From contig NZ_WFKL01000001.1 in assembly GCF_009208105.1 (NCBI RefSeq), positions 1,302,001 to 1,366,000 on the forward strand: DNA of 64,000 nucleotides. Reading direction: 5' to 3'. Shown piece by piece: positions 1-8,143 of this stretch; position 1 is the first letter of the stretch, and every line of letters begins with the position of its first letter. The stretch comes from Rouxiella sp. S1S-2. Its GTDB lineage: Bacteria; Pseudomonadota; Gammaproteobacteria; Enterobacterales; Enterobacteriaceae. The notes under the pieces were generated by a model, which saw only the letters and a list, made by a program, of their open reading frames with translations, made no database searches and was not told the DNA's origin. The translations under genes were made by a program, and so were the position numbers.

Positions 1-635
1 AGGCTAGCGACAAAAGGCTGGCTGCCGCGGCGCGAGACTCTGCCAAAGGTCGGCTTAAGCCCTAAGATGCCGCTTAGCGAAGAAGGGACGCGAATAGAAC
101 CATTGGTATCGCTGCCCAAAGTAAAATGCACCAACCCGGCGGCGACGGCAGCGGCGGAACCGCCCGAAGAGCCGCCGGCAATGCGCGCGCGATCTCGCGG
201 ATTTCGCGTGGCACCATAGTGGCTATTTTCAGTGGTAAAACCGTAGGCGTAGGCGTCCATGTTTAGCATGCCGGAGAGTAGCGCACCGTTTTCGGCCAAG
301 CGGGCGACGGTCCAGGCATCCTCTTTTGCCACCGGATTGCTGCTGTTAAGGCTGGCTCCGGCCAGAGTGACTTGCCCGGTGACATCAAGCAGATTTTTAA
401 CCGCGTAAGGCACCGCCGCAAGCGGAGGTAAGGTGCTGCCACTGGCGCGTAGTTTATCGATTTTGGCCGCTTCACACAGCATACGTTCGCCGGTTACGTG
501 GGTGTAGGCATTGAGTGTTGGGTCGGCTTTTTCTATATTATCGAGCGTTTGTCGGGCAATTTCGCGGGCAGAAACATCCCCGTTTTTGAGCGCCTGCTGG
601 ATATCGCTAATACTGCTTTCGTGTAAAGGTTTCAT
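1..635 (-). CDS. hpxY: Amidase HpxY/AtzE-like, 3' end cut by window edge
   Basis: This is an amidase-signature hydrolase of the AtzE/HpxY type; the first 211 codons are inside the window and the C-terminus lies beyond base 1. The catalytic Lys sits in AVKNLLDV, followed by the Gly/Ser motif GGSSGGSAAAVAAG and the nucleophile region SDTNGSIRVPSSLSGILG, so the Ser-cisSer-Lys triad is present. The ATG overlaps the hpxX stop codon by 4 bases (ATGA), implying translational coupling. AtzE works as a complex with the small DUF4089 protein AtzG, and hpxX next door encodes that type of protein. The purine-catabolism context favours a ureide-derived substrate, but the exact substrate is inference. Confidence 0.88.
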   Translation of the reverse strand, partial: MKPLHESSISDIQQALKNGDVSAREIARQTLDNIEKADPTLNAYTHVTGERMLCEAAKIDKLRASGSTLPPLAAVPYAVKNLLDVTGQVTLAGASLNSSNPVAKEDAWTVARLAENGALLSGMLNMDAYAYGFTTENSHYGATRNPRDRARIAGGSSGGSAAAVAAGLVHFTLGSDTNGSIRVPSSLSGILGLKPTFGRVSRRGSQPFVAS

Positions 636-832
636 GCGTGATAAACCCCGGCAATCTCGAGGCGCGGGTCAAGCGGCAGGTCCATCAACGGTTGTGCCAT
701 CTGGGCAATGCGGGTGAACTGGACAAGTAACTCCTGACGACGTGCATCGTCAAGCTCCAAGGCTAATACGGCTTCCATCTGGCTGATATACGCCGCCCAA
801 TCAGCGGGAGGCGCAGAAGGTGTGGTTTTCAT
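632..832 (-). CDS. hpxX: DUF4089 small protein HpxX/AtzG-like
   Basis: A 66-residue DUF4089 protein. In the AtzEG complex the small partner AtzG is needed for a stable amidase, so this is probably the partner of the downstream amidase. I chose the ATG at 832 (MKTTPSAPP) because AGGAA lies about 7 bases upstream; a TTG at 859 would be a longer alternative with no better ribosome binding site. Helical segments and conserved-looking Trp, Tyr and Leu positions are visible, but no catalytic motif, as expected for a structural partner. It lies 151 bases downstream of hpxW on the same strand and overlaps hpxY by 4 bases. Confidence 0.82.
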   Translation of the reverse strand: MKTTPSAPPADWAAYISQMEAVLALELDDARRQELLVQFTRIAQMAQPLMDLPLDPRLEIAGVYHA

Positions 833-983
833 CGTTTTTTCCTGTCTGTTAATCCCCAAATTAATTACGGGGGAATGTCTTCATTTTTATCCCCTCATCA
901 TGTGCGAGGGCATTTCTTGAATTGGATCCCTTTCCCATTTGGGGGAGGGCTAGGGTGGGGGAAACAAACGCCCCCACTCACCT
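833..983. other. Gap between hpxW and hpxX with GC-rich inverted tract
   Basis: No gene is seen here. Bases 925-961 carry CCCTTTCCCATTTGGGGGAG followed by GGCTAGGGTGGGGG, which resembles the dispersed CCCTAACCCTC-type palindromic repeats common in enterobacterial gaps. It may form an intra-operon hairpin that lowers hpxXY expression relative to hpxW. Only this copy was found, so repeat status rests on resemblance. Confidence 0.3.
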
Positions 984-2570
984 TTAAAAACCCGCTGCAC
1001 TGCCGTTGCTGCGTGGATCCGAAGCACCCTCGAACATACCGTTGGTGTGGCGCACAATCGCCCCTGCGTGCCCGACGGCTTCGCTAAATTCAGGCAGCAT
1101 CTCGACCTCATGACCCCGCTGGCGAAGTCCTGCCAGCGTGGCGTGACTGAATCGGCTCTCAAGCTTAAGTGAATCGGAACTTTGCCCCCAGGTGCGGCCC
1201 AGCAGCCAGCGCGGTCCGGTTATCGCCTCTTGCAACGGTTTTCCCTGTACCACGTGGCGAATAAACACTGCCGCCTGGGTTTGCGGCTGACCGTCTCCGC
1301 CCATCGCCCCATAAACCATCGTTCGCCCGTCATACAGGCGCGCAGCGGCAGGATTTAGCGTATGGAACGGCTGTTTGCCCGGTGCCAGTGCCAGCAGATG
1401 GTCGGCGTCGAGGCTGAAGGAAGCACCACGGTTTTGCCACATGATGCCACTGTTCGGTAACACCACGCCGCTGCCAAATTCATGATAAATACTTTGGATA
1501 AACGATACCGCCAAACCACTGCTGTCCATCACGCCCATCCAAACCGTGTCGCCCGGGCCTTTGCCTTTACCCCAATCTGCGGCGCGATGAGGATTAATGC
1601 GCGTCGCCAGTGCATCGAGATAGGCGGGATCCAACAGTCCTTGAGCATCCTGAGTCATAATGCGCGGGTCGGTGATAAAACGGTCGCGCAGGCCAAACGC
1701 CAACTTGGTGGCTTCGACGATGCTGTGAATGGTGGCACCTTCATCCATCGCCTCAAGATTTAGGCGGTCGGTAAGGCCAAGGATCGCCAATGAAACCAGA
1801 CCCTGCGTAGGGGGCGTCAGGTTATAAATTTCGCCCTTGCTGTGCTTGAGTTTGAGGGGAACGCGGCGCTGTGGCCGATAGGCTGCCAGGTCATCGCGGG
1901 TCAGCGGCATACCGAGCTTTTGCATGTCTGCGGCCAGGCTGTCGGCCAAATTGCCACGATAAAAACTGTCCAAACCCTCCTCGCAAAGCTGCATCAGCGT
2001 CGAGGCCAACTGTGGCTGAGTAAAGCGCTGCCCGCACTGAGGTACCTGACCGTGAGGCAGAAATACCTCGCAAAAGCCTGCCATAGATCCCAGCTCGTGG
2101 CGCTTGCTGTGCGTCGCCGCCTCCTGAGAAGCCGTAACCGGAAAGCCGTCAGCGGCGTAGCGAACGGCGTCGCGCAGCAGGCGAGAAACGGTTTTTTGCT
2201 CACCGCCCAACTCGGCGGACACGTTCAGCGCCTCCTGCCAGCCGCCTACGGTGCCGGCCACGGTCAACGCCGCTTTTGGCCCGCGATGAGGAATATGGCT
2301 TTCGCCGGCATAAAAATCGAGAGAGGCAAGAGAACCTGCGGCACCGCTGGCATCGATGGCCACCGGATTGCCCTGCGGCGGTACAATCAGCCAAAAACCA
2401 TCACCACCCAAACCGTTCATGTGCGGATAAACTACGGCGATGGTGGCGGCAGCGGCAACCATCGCTTCGATGGCGTTGCCTCCCTCCCGTAAAACCGCCA
2501 ACGCGCTCTGGCTGGCGAGATGATGAGGAGTAACCGCCATACCAAGCGGTGCGCTATTGCTGTTAATCAT
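984..2570 (-). CDS. hpxW: Oxamate amidohydrolase (gamma-glutamyltransferase-like Ntn hydrolase)
   Basis: A 528-residue member of the gamma-glutamyltransferase superfamily, matching Klebsiella HpxW, an oxamate amidohydrolase of the uric acid pathway. The autoprocessing nucleophile is Thr342 in PGDTVWMGVMDSSG, where the precursor should be cut into about 36- and 20-kDa chains. Family motifs MNGLGGDGFW (residues 51-60) and the GAMGGDGQPQ loop near the C-terminus are present. There is no signal peptide, unlike periplasmic Ggt, so it is cytoplasmic. It is the first gene of a leftward hpxW-hpxX-hpxY unit behind a sigma-54-like promoter at 2687-2702. A generic gamma-glutamyl hydrolase is the alternative. 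Confidence 0.88.
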   Translation of the reverse strand: MINSNSAPLGMAVTPHHLASQSALAVLREGGNAIEAMVAAAATIAVVYPHMNGLGGDGFWLIVPPQGNPVAIDASGAAGSLASLDFYAGESHIPHRGPKAALTVAGTVGGWQEALNVSAELGGEQKTVSRLLRDAVRYAADGFPVTASQEAATHSKRHELGSMAGFCEVFLPHGQVPQCGQRFTQPQLASTLMQLCEEGLDSFYRGNLADSLAADMQKLGMPLTRDDLAAYRPQRRVPLKLKHSKGEIYNLTPPTQGLVSLAILGLTDRLNLEAMDEGATIHSIVEATKLAFGLRDRFITDPRIMTQDAQGLLDPAYLDALATRINPHRAADWGKGKGPGDTVWMGVMDSSGLAVSFIQSIYHEFGSGVVLPNSGIMWQNRGASFSLDADHLLALAPGKQPFHTLNPAAARLYDGRTMVYGAMGGDGQPQTQAAVFIRHVVQGKPLQEAITGPRWLLGRTWGQSSDSLKLESRFSHATLAGLRQRGHEVEMLPEFSEAVGHAGAIVRHTNGMFEGASDPRSNGSAAGF

Positions 2571-2686
2571 GCCGTCATCCTTATTTCACGGTTGAGTCTT
2601 TTCATCTGGCTGCTTTTTTTCAATTTCGATAATCCATGTCTGTCACTGCTTCGCCTAACTTCTTACCTTAACTCCCCTTAATTACA

Positions 2687-2702
2687 AGCAAGAGGTGTTC
2701 CA
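2687..2702 (-). promoter_or_regulatory. Predicted sigma-54 promoter of hpxWXY
   Basis: On the minus strand the sequence TGGAAC-N5-TTGCT matches the sigma-54 -24/-12 consensus TGGCAC-N5-TTGCW except for one base, with the invariant GG and GC dinucleotides correctly spaced. It lies about 117 bases upstream of the hpxW start, giving a leader of roughly 105 nt. Nitrogen (NtrC) control would fit the ureide function of the operon. Predicted from sequence only. Confidence 0.65.
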
Positions 2703-2707
2703 GATCG

Positions 2708-2751
2708 GCTGCTTATGGCTAATCTTTTACGAAACTGTGAACATAAGCAGC
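2708..2751. promoter_or_regulatory. Interrupted perfect palindrome, candidate regulator operator
   Basis: The arms GCTGCTTATG (2708-2717) and CATAAGCAGC (2742-2751) are perfect 10-base reverse complements with centres 34 bp apart, about three helical turns. The site lies directly upstream of the hpxW sigma-54 promoter and 84 bases before the RpiR-type regulator gene, so it is a good candidate binding site for that regulator or for another activator. I did not find a second copy upstream of the importer operon. Confidence 0.5.
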
Positions 2752-2835
2752 GGCCGAAATTGAAAAAATTTATTTGCTACAGCAATTGTAGGTCATGATA
2801 TCTTCGGCTGAAACGTTGGTTACAGGGAACTGCAC

Positions 2836-3675
2836 ATGAAACAGATCGATGAACGCCTGCGCGGCTATTACGCCGAGCTTACGCCGCAGGAACAGCGGGT
2901 TGCGGATTTTATATTCGATCACATTGATGACCTTATGAGCTACAACAGCGCCGAGCTGGCGCGCCTGAGCGGCGTGTCAAAAGCCACGGTCAGTCGCCTG
3001 TTCAAACGTTTGGGATACCCGAGCTATCGCGACATGCGCGATGAGGTGCGCACCCTGCGCCAGAGCGGCATGCCATTGACCGACAGCCGAGATGCGGTGC
3101 AGGGCAACACGCTGCTGTCTCGCCACTACAAGCAGGAAATGGCTAACCTGACCCAGTGGATTAACCAGATTGATGGCGGTCAGTTTACGGCAGTGATCAC
3201 TGCGCTCAGTCTGGCGCGGCAGGTCCGTTTGCTGGGGCTGCGCAACAGTTATCCGGTGGCGCTCCACCTGCGTCAGCAGTTGTTGCAAGTGCGAGATCAG
3301 GTGATGATTATGCCGCAGCCTGGGCAGACGCTGGCTGAAGAACTGGTCGATTTAATTCCCCAGGACGTGGTGATATTTATCGCGTTTCGCCGCCGTCCGC
3401 GCACCGCCCGCGCTATTCTGACTCAGCTTCAGCAGATGAACGTTCCGGTGCTGCTTATCTGTGAACCTCAGGCACAGTCGCTTATCCCGCTGGCCCGCTG
3501 GCACCTTTCTGCGTCGCTCGACAGCGTTTCTGCCTTTGACTCCTATTCGGCGGCCATGAGCATCGCCAATCTGCTCAGCAATGCTCTGCTGCATGAAATG
3601 CTGGCTTCTGGACGTCAGCGCATTCACCAAATTACCGACCTCTATAACGATCTTGACGAGCTGGAACAGCGCTAA
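2836..3675 (+). CDS. MurR/RpiR family transcriptional regulator of the hpx island
   Basis: A 279-residue regulator with an N-terminal HTH_6 domain (about residues 1-77, with the helix-turn-helix around NSAELARLSGVSKATVSRLF) and a C-terminal SIS-like sugar or metabolite binding domain (about 125-260). It is divergent from hpxW and upstream of the importer and hpxJKQT, a position typical of a local regulator. The effector is probably a ureide intermediate rather than a sugar phosphate, but that is inference from context. The ATG at 2836 follows ACAGGGAACTGCAC, with AGGGA as ribosome binding site. A palindrome at 2708-2751 is a candidate operator. Confidence 0.85.
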   Translation: MKQIDERLRGYYAELTPQEQRVADFIFDHIDDLMSYNSAELARLSGVSKATVSRLFKRLGYPSYRDMRDEVRTLRQSGMPLTDSRDAVQGNTLLSRHYKQEMANLTQWINQIDGGQFTAVITALSLARQVRLLGLRNSYPVALHLRQQLLQVRDQVMIMPQPGQTLAEELVDLIPQDVVIFIAFRRRPRTARAILTQLQQMNVPVLLICEPQAQSLIPLARWHLSASLDSVSAFDSYSAAMSIANLLSNALLHEMLASGRQRIHQITDLYNDLDELEQR

Positions 3676-3708
3676 TTCGTTCACAATAAAGCCCTAAATT
3701 GGTGCTTT

Positions 3709-3725
3709 CGCACACTTAAAGTGCA
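3709..3725 (+). promoter_or_regulatory. NtrC-like enhancer site
   Basis: CGCAC-N7-GTGCA matches the NtrC consensus TGCAC-N7-GTGCA in 9 of 10 arm positions. It lies about 130 bp upstream of a consensus sigma-54 promoter (3857-3872), the usual distance for an enhancer. Overlapping GTGCATTGCACC sequence suggests a second, weaker half-site arrangement just downstream. Confidence 0.55.
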
Positions 3726-3856
3726 TTGCACCCGTTGGAGTTTGGCGCTGCTGCTCCGTTTTGGGGTGATTACGCCTCATTATCCTTAGCCGTTTATTAC
3801 CCTTAATCCTTTATGTATCGCGATATTGCCAGTGAGTCCGGCACATTTTTATTTTT

Positions 3857-3872
3857 TGGCACATTAGTTGCA
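3857..3872 (+). promoter_or_regulatory. Sigma-54 promoter of the ureide importer/hpxJKQT operon
   Basis: TGGCACATTAGTTGCA is a full match to the sigma-54 consensus TGGCAC-N5-TTGCW. Transcription would start near 3884, about 45 nt before the ATG at 3929. Together with the NtrC-like site at 3709-3725 this predicts nitrogen-limitation control of the whole rightward operon. Confidence 0.85.
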
Positions 3873-3928
3873 GAATGTGTGGCATAAGAATCTATCGTTT
3901 CACAAACTATGAGTCCGGGGAATCACAA

Positions 3929-4720
3929 ATGAAAATGAACAAACGGTTGTTGGCGTGGGTAGGTGCAGCGATGTTGATGGTTCAGGCACCGCTGGTATTG
4001 GCCGATCAGCTGCAGGAAATCCAGCAGCGCGGCGTTCTGCGCGTCGCTATCCCGCAGGACTTCCCGCCTTTTGGATCGATTGGTACTGACATGCAGCCAC
4101 AGGGTTATGACATCGACATGGCGCATTACCTGGCGGATAAAATGAAACTTAAGTTGCAGCTGGTGCCTGTTTCCAGTGCCAACCGCGTTCCTTACTTGCA
4201 AACCGATAAGGTCGATCTGGTTATATCCAGTCTGGGCAAAAACCCTGAACGCGAAAAAGTCATCGACTTCAGCAAAGCTTATGCGCCGTTCTTCCTCGGC
4301 GTTTTCGGGGCTAAAGGCGATGCGTTGAGCGATGTTAAGCAGCTTTCCGGCAAGTCTATCGGCGTGACCCGCGGCGCAGTTGAAGACTTGGTTCTGACAG
4401 ACATTGCACCGAAAGATGCAAAAATCGAACGTTATGAAGACAATAACACTACCCTGTCGGCGTACCTGTCCGGACAGGTTGAGTTTATCGCTACCGGAAA
4501 TCTGGTCGTTGCCGCCATTGCTCGTCAGAATCCACAAAAAGCGCCGGAATCAAAAGTATTGCTGAAAGACTCTCCGTGCTTTATCGGCATGCGTAAAAAT
4601 GAGCCTGCGCTGAAGGCGAAAGTCGATGGGCTAATTGATGAAGCCTTGAAAGATAAGACGCTGAATAGCCTGTCTGAAAAATGGATGAAAGCCCCTCTGC
4701 CAGCCAATCTGGGTGCCTGA
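3929..4720 (+). CDS. ABC transporter periplasmic substrate-binding protein (polar amino acid type)
   Basis: A 263-residue solute-binding protein of the bacterial SBP family 3. The N-terminus MKMNKRLLAWVGAAMLMVQA with VLA-DQ after it is a Sec signal peptide cut around residue 24. The mature protein carries the family pattern GVLRVAIPQDFPPFG, GYDIDMAHYLADKM and the DLVISSLGKNPEREKVIDFS box. It is the first gene of the operon behind the sigma-54 promoter and is followed by two permeases and an ATPase. Its place before hpxJ and hpxK suggests a ureide such as allantoate or ureidoglycine-like compounds as ligand, but family members bind amino acids, so the ligand is open. Confidence 0.85.
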   Translation: MKMNKRLLAWVGAAMLMVQAPLVLADQLQEIQQRGVLRVAIPQDFPPFGSIGTDMQPQGYDIDMAHYLADKMKLKLQLVPVSSANRVPYLQTDKVDLVISSLGKNPEREKVIDFSKAYAPFFLGVFGAKGDALSDVKQLSGKSIGVTRGAVEDLVLTDIAPKDAKIERYEDNNTTLSAYLSGQVEFIATGNLVVAAIARQNPQKAPESKVLLKDSPCFIGMRKNEPALKAKVDGLIDEALKDKTLNSLSEKWMKAPLPANLGA

Positions 4721-4787
4721 TCCTTTTCAAGTAAAAGCTGTGAGTAAGAACAATGAGTAAAATCAGCGTGTGCAACGGAGAACCATC

Positions 4788-5453
4788 ATGACGTATCAGC
4801 TTAATTTCAGTGCACTATGGCCCTATTTGCCGCAGCTGTTGGGCGGTTTATGGACCACCATTGAGCTGACTTTCATGGCCACGATTGGCGGCATCGCCAT
4901 CGGCATTTGCGGCGCGGCGATTCGCTGCGGCAACAATGTAACGCTGCGCCGCGTTTGGGGCGTGTATGTTGAAGTGATCCGCAATACGCCGTTTGTGGTG
5001 CAACTGTTCTTCATCGTGTTTGGTTTACCGAGCCTGGGGTTGAAAATGACTGCCGGGGAAGCCGCGCTGCTGGCGATGCTGATTAATCTCGGGGCTTACA
5101 GCACCGAGATTATTCGCGCCGGAATTCAGTCAACGCCGAAAGGGCAGTGGGAGGCGGGCCGCGTGCTGGGCCTGACCCCTGGTCAGACCTTTTTTAGGGT
5201 GATTTTGCCACCGTCGTTAAAACGTATTTATCCGGCGCTGGTCAGCCAGTGCATCATCGTGATGCTCGGATCTTCAGTGGTTTCGCAGGTTTCATATCAG
5301 GAATTGACCTTTGTCGCCAGCCTGATTCAGTCTCGGACCTTCTTGAGTTTCGAAACCTATTTTGTGTGTACGCTGTTCTATCTGGCACTGTCGATTGTCA
5401 TGCGTCAGCTGTTGTTGATTGCCGGACGCCGCTTCTTTGGGAGTTACAGCTGA
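4788..5453 (+). CDS. ABC transporter permease, HisM/GlnP family (first subunit)
   Basis: A 221-residue inner-membrane permease with about five hydrophobic spans. The EAA cytoplasmic loop reads GQWEAGRVLGLTPGQTFFRVILPPSL, the contact point for the ATPase. The start MTYQLNF at 4788 follows a GGAG ribosome binding site; the six upstream in-frame codons lack one. It overlaps the second permease by one base (TGATG), so the two are coupled, and they probably form a heterodimeric pore for the solute delivered by the binding protein at 3929. Confidence 0.85.
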   Translation: MTYQLNFSALWPYLPQLLGGLWTTIELTFMATIGGIAIGICGAAIRCGNNVTLRRVWGVYVEVIRNTPFVVQLFFIVFGLPSLGLKMTAGEAALLAMLINLGAYSTEIIRAGIQSTPKGQWEAGRVLGLTPGQTFFRVILPPSLKRIYPALVSQCIIVMLGSSVVSQVSYQELTFVASLIQSRTFLSFETYFVCTLFYLALSIVMRQLLLIAGRRFFGSYS

Positions 5454-6106
5454 TGATGACGTTTACCGACTGGGACATTCTGCGCAACCTGCTGCTCGCC
5501 GCACGCTGGACGATTATGCTGTCGCTGGTGGCTTTCATTGGTGGCTCGCTGGTTACTGTCCCGCTTATTTTAATGCGCCTGACTCGCCGCCGCTGGCTGG
5601 TAAACGTGGTGCGCGTCTACGTTGAGGTTTTCCAAGGCACGCCGCTGCTGATGCAGCTGTTTTTGGCGTTCTTTGGCCTAGGACTGTTTGGTATTAACGT
5701 CAGCCCGTGGACCGCCGCCGCCTTTGCGTTGACCTTCTATTCCAGCGCCTATTTGGTGGACATCTGGTCCGGCAGTATTGACGCGCTGCCTAAAGGTCAG
5801 TGGGAAGCCTGCCGCTGCCTCGGCCTGACTTTTGGCCAAACGCTGTGGCGGGTGATCACCCCGCAGGCGCTGCGTATTGCTATCGCGCCTACCGTTGGTT
5901 TTCTGGTGCAGGTCATCAAAGGCACCGCGCTGGCCTCAATTATCGGCTTTGTTGAGCTGACCAAGGCCGGAACAATGCTCAATAACGTGACCTACGAACC
6001 CTTTAAAGTCTTTGGGCTAGTCGCCTGTGGCTACTTCCTGATGTGTTATCCACTCTCTCTTTACAGTCATTATCTGGAAAGAACATTGCTTGGAGATAAA
6101 AAGTAA
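5453..6106 (+). CDS. ABC transporter permease, HisQ/GlnP family (second subunit)
   Basis: A 217-residue polar amino-acid type permease; the EAA loop is GQWEACRCLGLTFGQTLWRV. The start is the first of two adjacent ATGs at 5453 (MMTFTDWD), which overlaps the stop of the preceding permease; the much longer in-frame upstream extension lies entirely inside the first permease and is not coding. Its stop overlaps the ATPase start by one base (TAATG). It should pair with the upstream permease. Confidence 0.85.
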   Translation: MMTFTDWDILRNLLLAARWTIMLSLVAFIGGSLVTVPLILMRLTRRRWLVNVVRVYVEVFQGTPLLMQLFLAFFGLGLFGINVSPWTAAAFALTFYSSAYLVDIWSGSIDALPKGQWEACRCLGLTFGQTLWRVITPQALRIAIAPTVGFLVQVIKGTALASIIGFVELTKAGTMLNNVTYEPFKVFGLVACGYFLMCYPLSLYSHYLERTLLGDKK

Positions 6107-6858
6107 TGCCGCTGATCACAATTAATCAGGTTCAAAAATTTTATGGTCAGAACCATGTACTGAAAGGCGTGGATCTGGATATCGAAGGTGGAGAGGTGAT
6201 TTGCATCATCGGTCGCAGCGGATCGGGGAAAAGTACGCTGCTGCGCTGTATGAACGGCCTTGAAGCGTATCAGGACGGCAGCATCAAACTGGGCGGCATG
6301 ACCATCACCAGCCGCGATTCACAGGCGCGCGATATCAGCCGTTCCGTGGGCATGGTTTTCCAAAACTTTAACCTGTTCCCGCACATGACCGCGCTGGAAA
6401 ACGTGATGTTGGCGCCGCGCCGCGTGTTGGGTAAAAACGCCGCTGAGTGCCGCGAGCTGGCGATTCAGATGTTGACCAAAGTCGGCCTTGCCGACAGGGT
6501 TGATTACTATCCGGCCAATCTTTCTGGCGGCCAGCAGCAGCGTGTAGCGATTGCCCGCGCGTTAGCAATGAATCCAAAAGTATTGCTGTGTGACGAAATT
6601 ACCTCGGCTCTCGACCCCGAGCTGGTAGGGGAAGTCTTAAAAGTGTTGGAGCAGCTGGCGGCAGAAGGAATGACGCTGGTGCTGGTCACACATGAAATGA
6701 ACTTTGCCCGCGAAGTGGGTGATCGGGTGGTGTTTATGCATCAGGGCACCGTCTGGGAGCAGGGCGAGAGCCGTGCGCTGTTTGCTAATCCGCAAACACC
6801 TGAGTTCAAACAGTTTATCGCGTCAGTGCGTGGCTTAAACGAAGCCGCAAACTCATAG
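6106..6858 (+). CDS. ABC transporter ATP-binding protein (GlnQ/HisP type)
   Basis: A 250-residue ATPase with Walker A GRSGSGKST, Q-loop VFQNFNLFPH, signature LSGGQQQRVAIARAL, Walker B VLLCDEITSALDP and the switch His in VLVTHEMNFA. It energises the importer made of the binding protein and two permeases directly upstream, to which it is coupled by a one-base overlap. hpxJ follows after 23 bases, so uptake and catabolism are co-transcribed. Confidence 0.9.
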   Translation: MPLITINQVQKFYGQNHVLKGVDLDIEGGEVICIIGRSGSGKSTLLRCMNGLEAYQDGSIKLGGMTITSRDSQARDISRSVGMVFQNFNLFPHMTALENVMLAPRRVLGKNAAECRELAIQMLTKVGLADRVDYYPANLSGGQQQRVAIARALAMNPKVLLCDEITSALDPELVGEVLKVLEQLAAEGMTLVLVTHEMNFAREVGDRVVFMHQGTVWEQGESRALFANPQTPEFKQFIASVRGLNEAANS

Positions 6859-6881
6859 CCATCGATTAAAAAAGGATAACC

Positions 6882-8141
6882 ATGTTGGACATCTCACAAT
6901 TAGGTCAAATCAATCCGCCTCACCGCCTGCTGATGGGGCCGGGACCGATTAACGCCGATCCCCGCGTGCTGCGAGCAATGTCGAGCCAGCTTATCGGCCA
7001 GTATGATCCGGCGATGACCGGTTACATGAATGAAGTGATGCAGCTGTATCGCGCGCTCTACAAAACAGAAAACCAGTGGACCTTCCTGATTGACGGTACC
7101 TCGCGTGCCGGTATCGAAGCGGTGCTGCTGTCGGGTATTCGCCCTGGCGACAAAGTGCTGGTGCCGGTGTTTGGCCGTTTCGGTCATTTGTTGTGTGAAA
7201 TTGCCCGCCGCTGCCGCGCTGAGGTTCACACCATTGAAGCGCCGTGGGGCGAGGTGTTTACCCCGCAGCAGATTGAAGATGCCATTAAATCGGTGAAGCC
7301 GCGCTGGCTGCTAACCGTTCAAGGCGACACCTCGACCACTATGCTGCAACCGCTGGAAGAATTGGGTGAAATCTGCCGTCGTCACGGCGTGCTTTTCTAC
7401 AGCGATGCGACCGCCTCTTTTGCCGGTAACCCAATGGAGACCGATGCCTGGGGTCTGGATGCAGTTTCCGCCGGTTTGCAAAAATGCCTTGGCGGCCCGT
7501 CCGGCAGTTCACCGGTGACCATCAGCCCGAAATTTGAAGAACAAATTCGCCGTCGCAAATGCGTTGAAGAAGGGATCCGCACTGCCGATCACGCCGACGG
7601 TGACGAGGAGATGATCTACTCCAACTATTTCGATCTCGGGATGATCATGGACTATTGGGGACCAGAACGTTTGAATCACCACACTGAGGCGACCAGCATG
7701 CTGTTTGCCGCGCGCGAATGCGCCCGCGTGATTCTCGAAGAAGGTCTGGACAACACTATCGCACGCCATAAATTGCACGGCGGCGCACTGCTGGCCGGTA
7801 TCCAGGGCATGGGGCTGGAAGTGTTTGGTGACGTGAACCACCGCATGAACAACGTGTTGGGCGTGGTTATTCCGCAGGGTGTGCACGGCGAACAGGTTCG
7901 TTCAACAATGCTCAATGATTTTGGCATTGAGATTGGTACTTCATTTGGCCCACTGAGCGGCAAAATTTGGCGTATCGGCACCATGGGGTATAACGCGCGC
8001 AAAGACTGTGTGATGCAAACGCTGGTGGCGCTCGAAGCCGTGCTGAATCGCCAGGGTTTTGCCTCGAAATACGGTGCCGGTTCGCAGGCCGCGTGGGATC
8101 ACTATTCCCTTTCGACCGATCGCGTGGCAGGAGGCCAGTAA
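6882..8141 (+). CDS. hpxJ: Ureidoglycine-glyoxylate aminotransferase
   Basis: A 419-residue class V PLP aminotransferase of the HpxJ/PucG type, which transfers the amino group of (S)-ureidoglycine to glyoxylate, giving glycine and oxalurate. The PLP lysine is in SAGLQKCLGGPSGSSP, and the N-terminal MGPGPINADPRVL motif is typical of the alanine-glyoxylate aminotransferase family. ATG at 6882 is preceded by AAAGGA. It is followed by hpxK after two bases. Oxalurate produced here would feed oxamate metabolism, which fits the hpxW oxamate amidohydrolase in the divergent arm. Confidence 0.9.
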   Translation: MLDISQLGQINPPHRLLMGPGPINADPRVLRAMSSQLIGQYDPAMTGYMNEVMQLYRALYKTENQWTFLIDGTSRAGIEAVLLSGIRPGDKVLVPVFGRFGHLLCEIARRCRAEVHTIEAPWGEVFTPQQIEDAIKSVKPRWLLTVQGDTSTTMLQPLEELGEICRRHGVLFYSDATASFAGNPMETDAWGLDAVSAGLQKCLGGPSGSSPVTISPKFEEQIRRRKCVEEGIRTADHADGDEEMIYSNYFDLGMIMDYWGPERLNHHTEATSMLFAARECARVILEEGLDNTIARHKLHGGALLAGIQGMGLEVFGDVNHRMNNVLGVVIPQGVHGEQVRSTMLNDFGIEIGTSFGPLSGKIWRIGTMGYNARKDCVMQTLVALEAVLNRQGFASKYGAGSQAAWDHYSLSTDRVAGGQ

Positions 8142-8143
8142 CA

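Noticed and set aside
1842-2492. 216-codon plus-strand frame
   Set aside because: It is antisense to hpxW, with no recognisable motif and no ribosome binding site.
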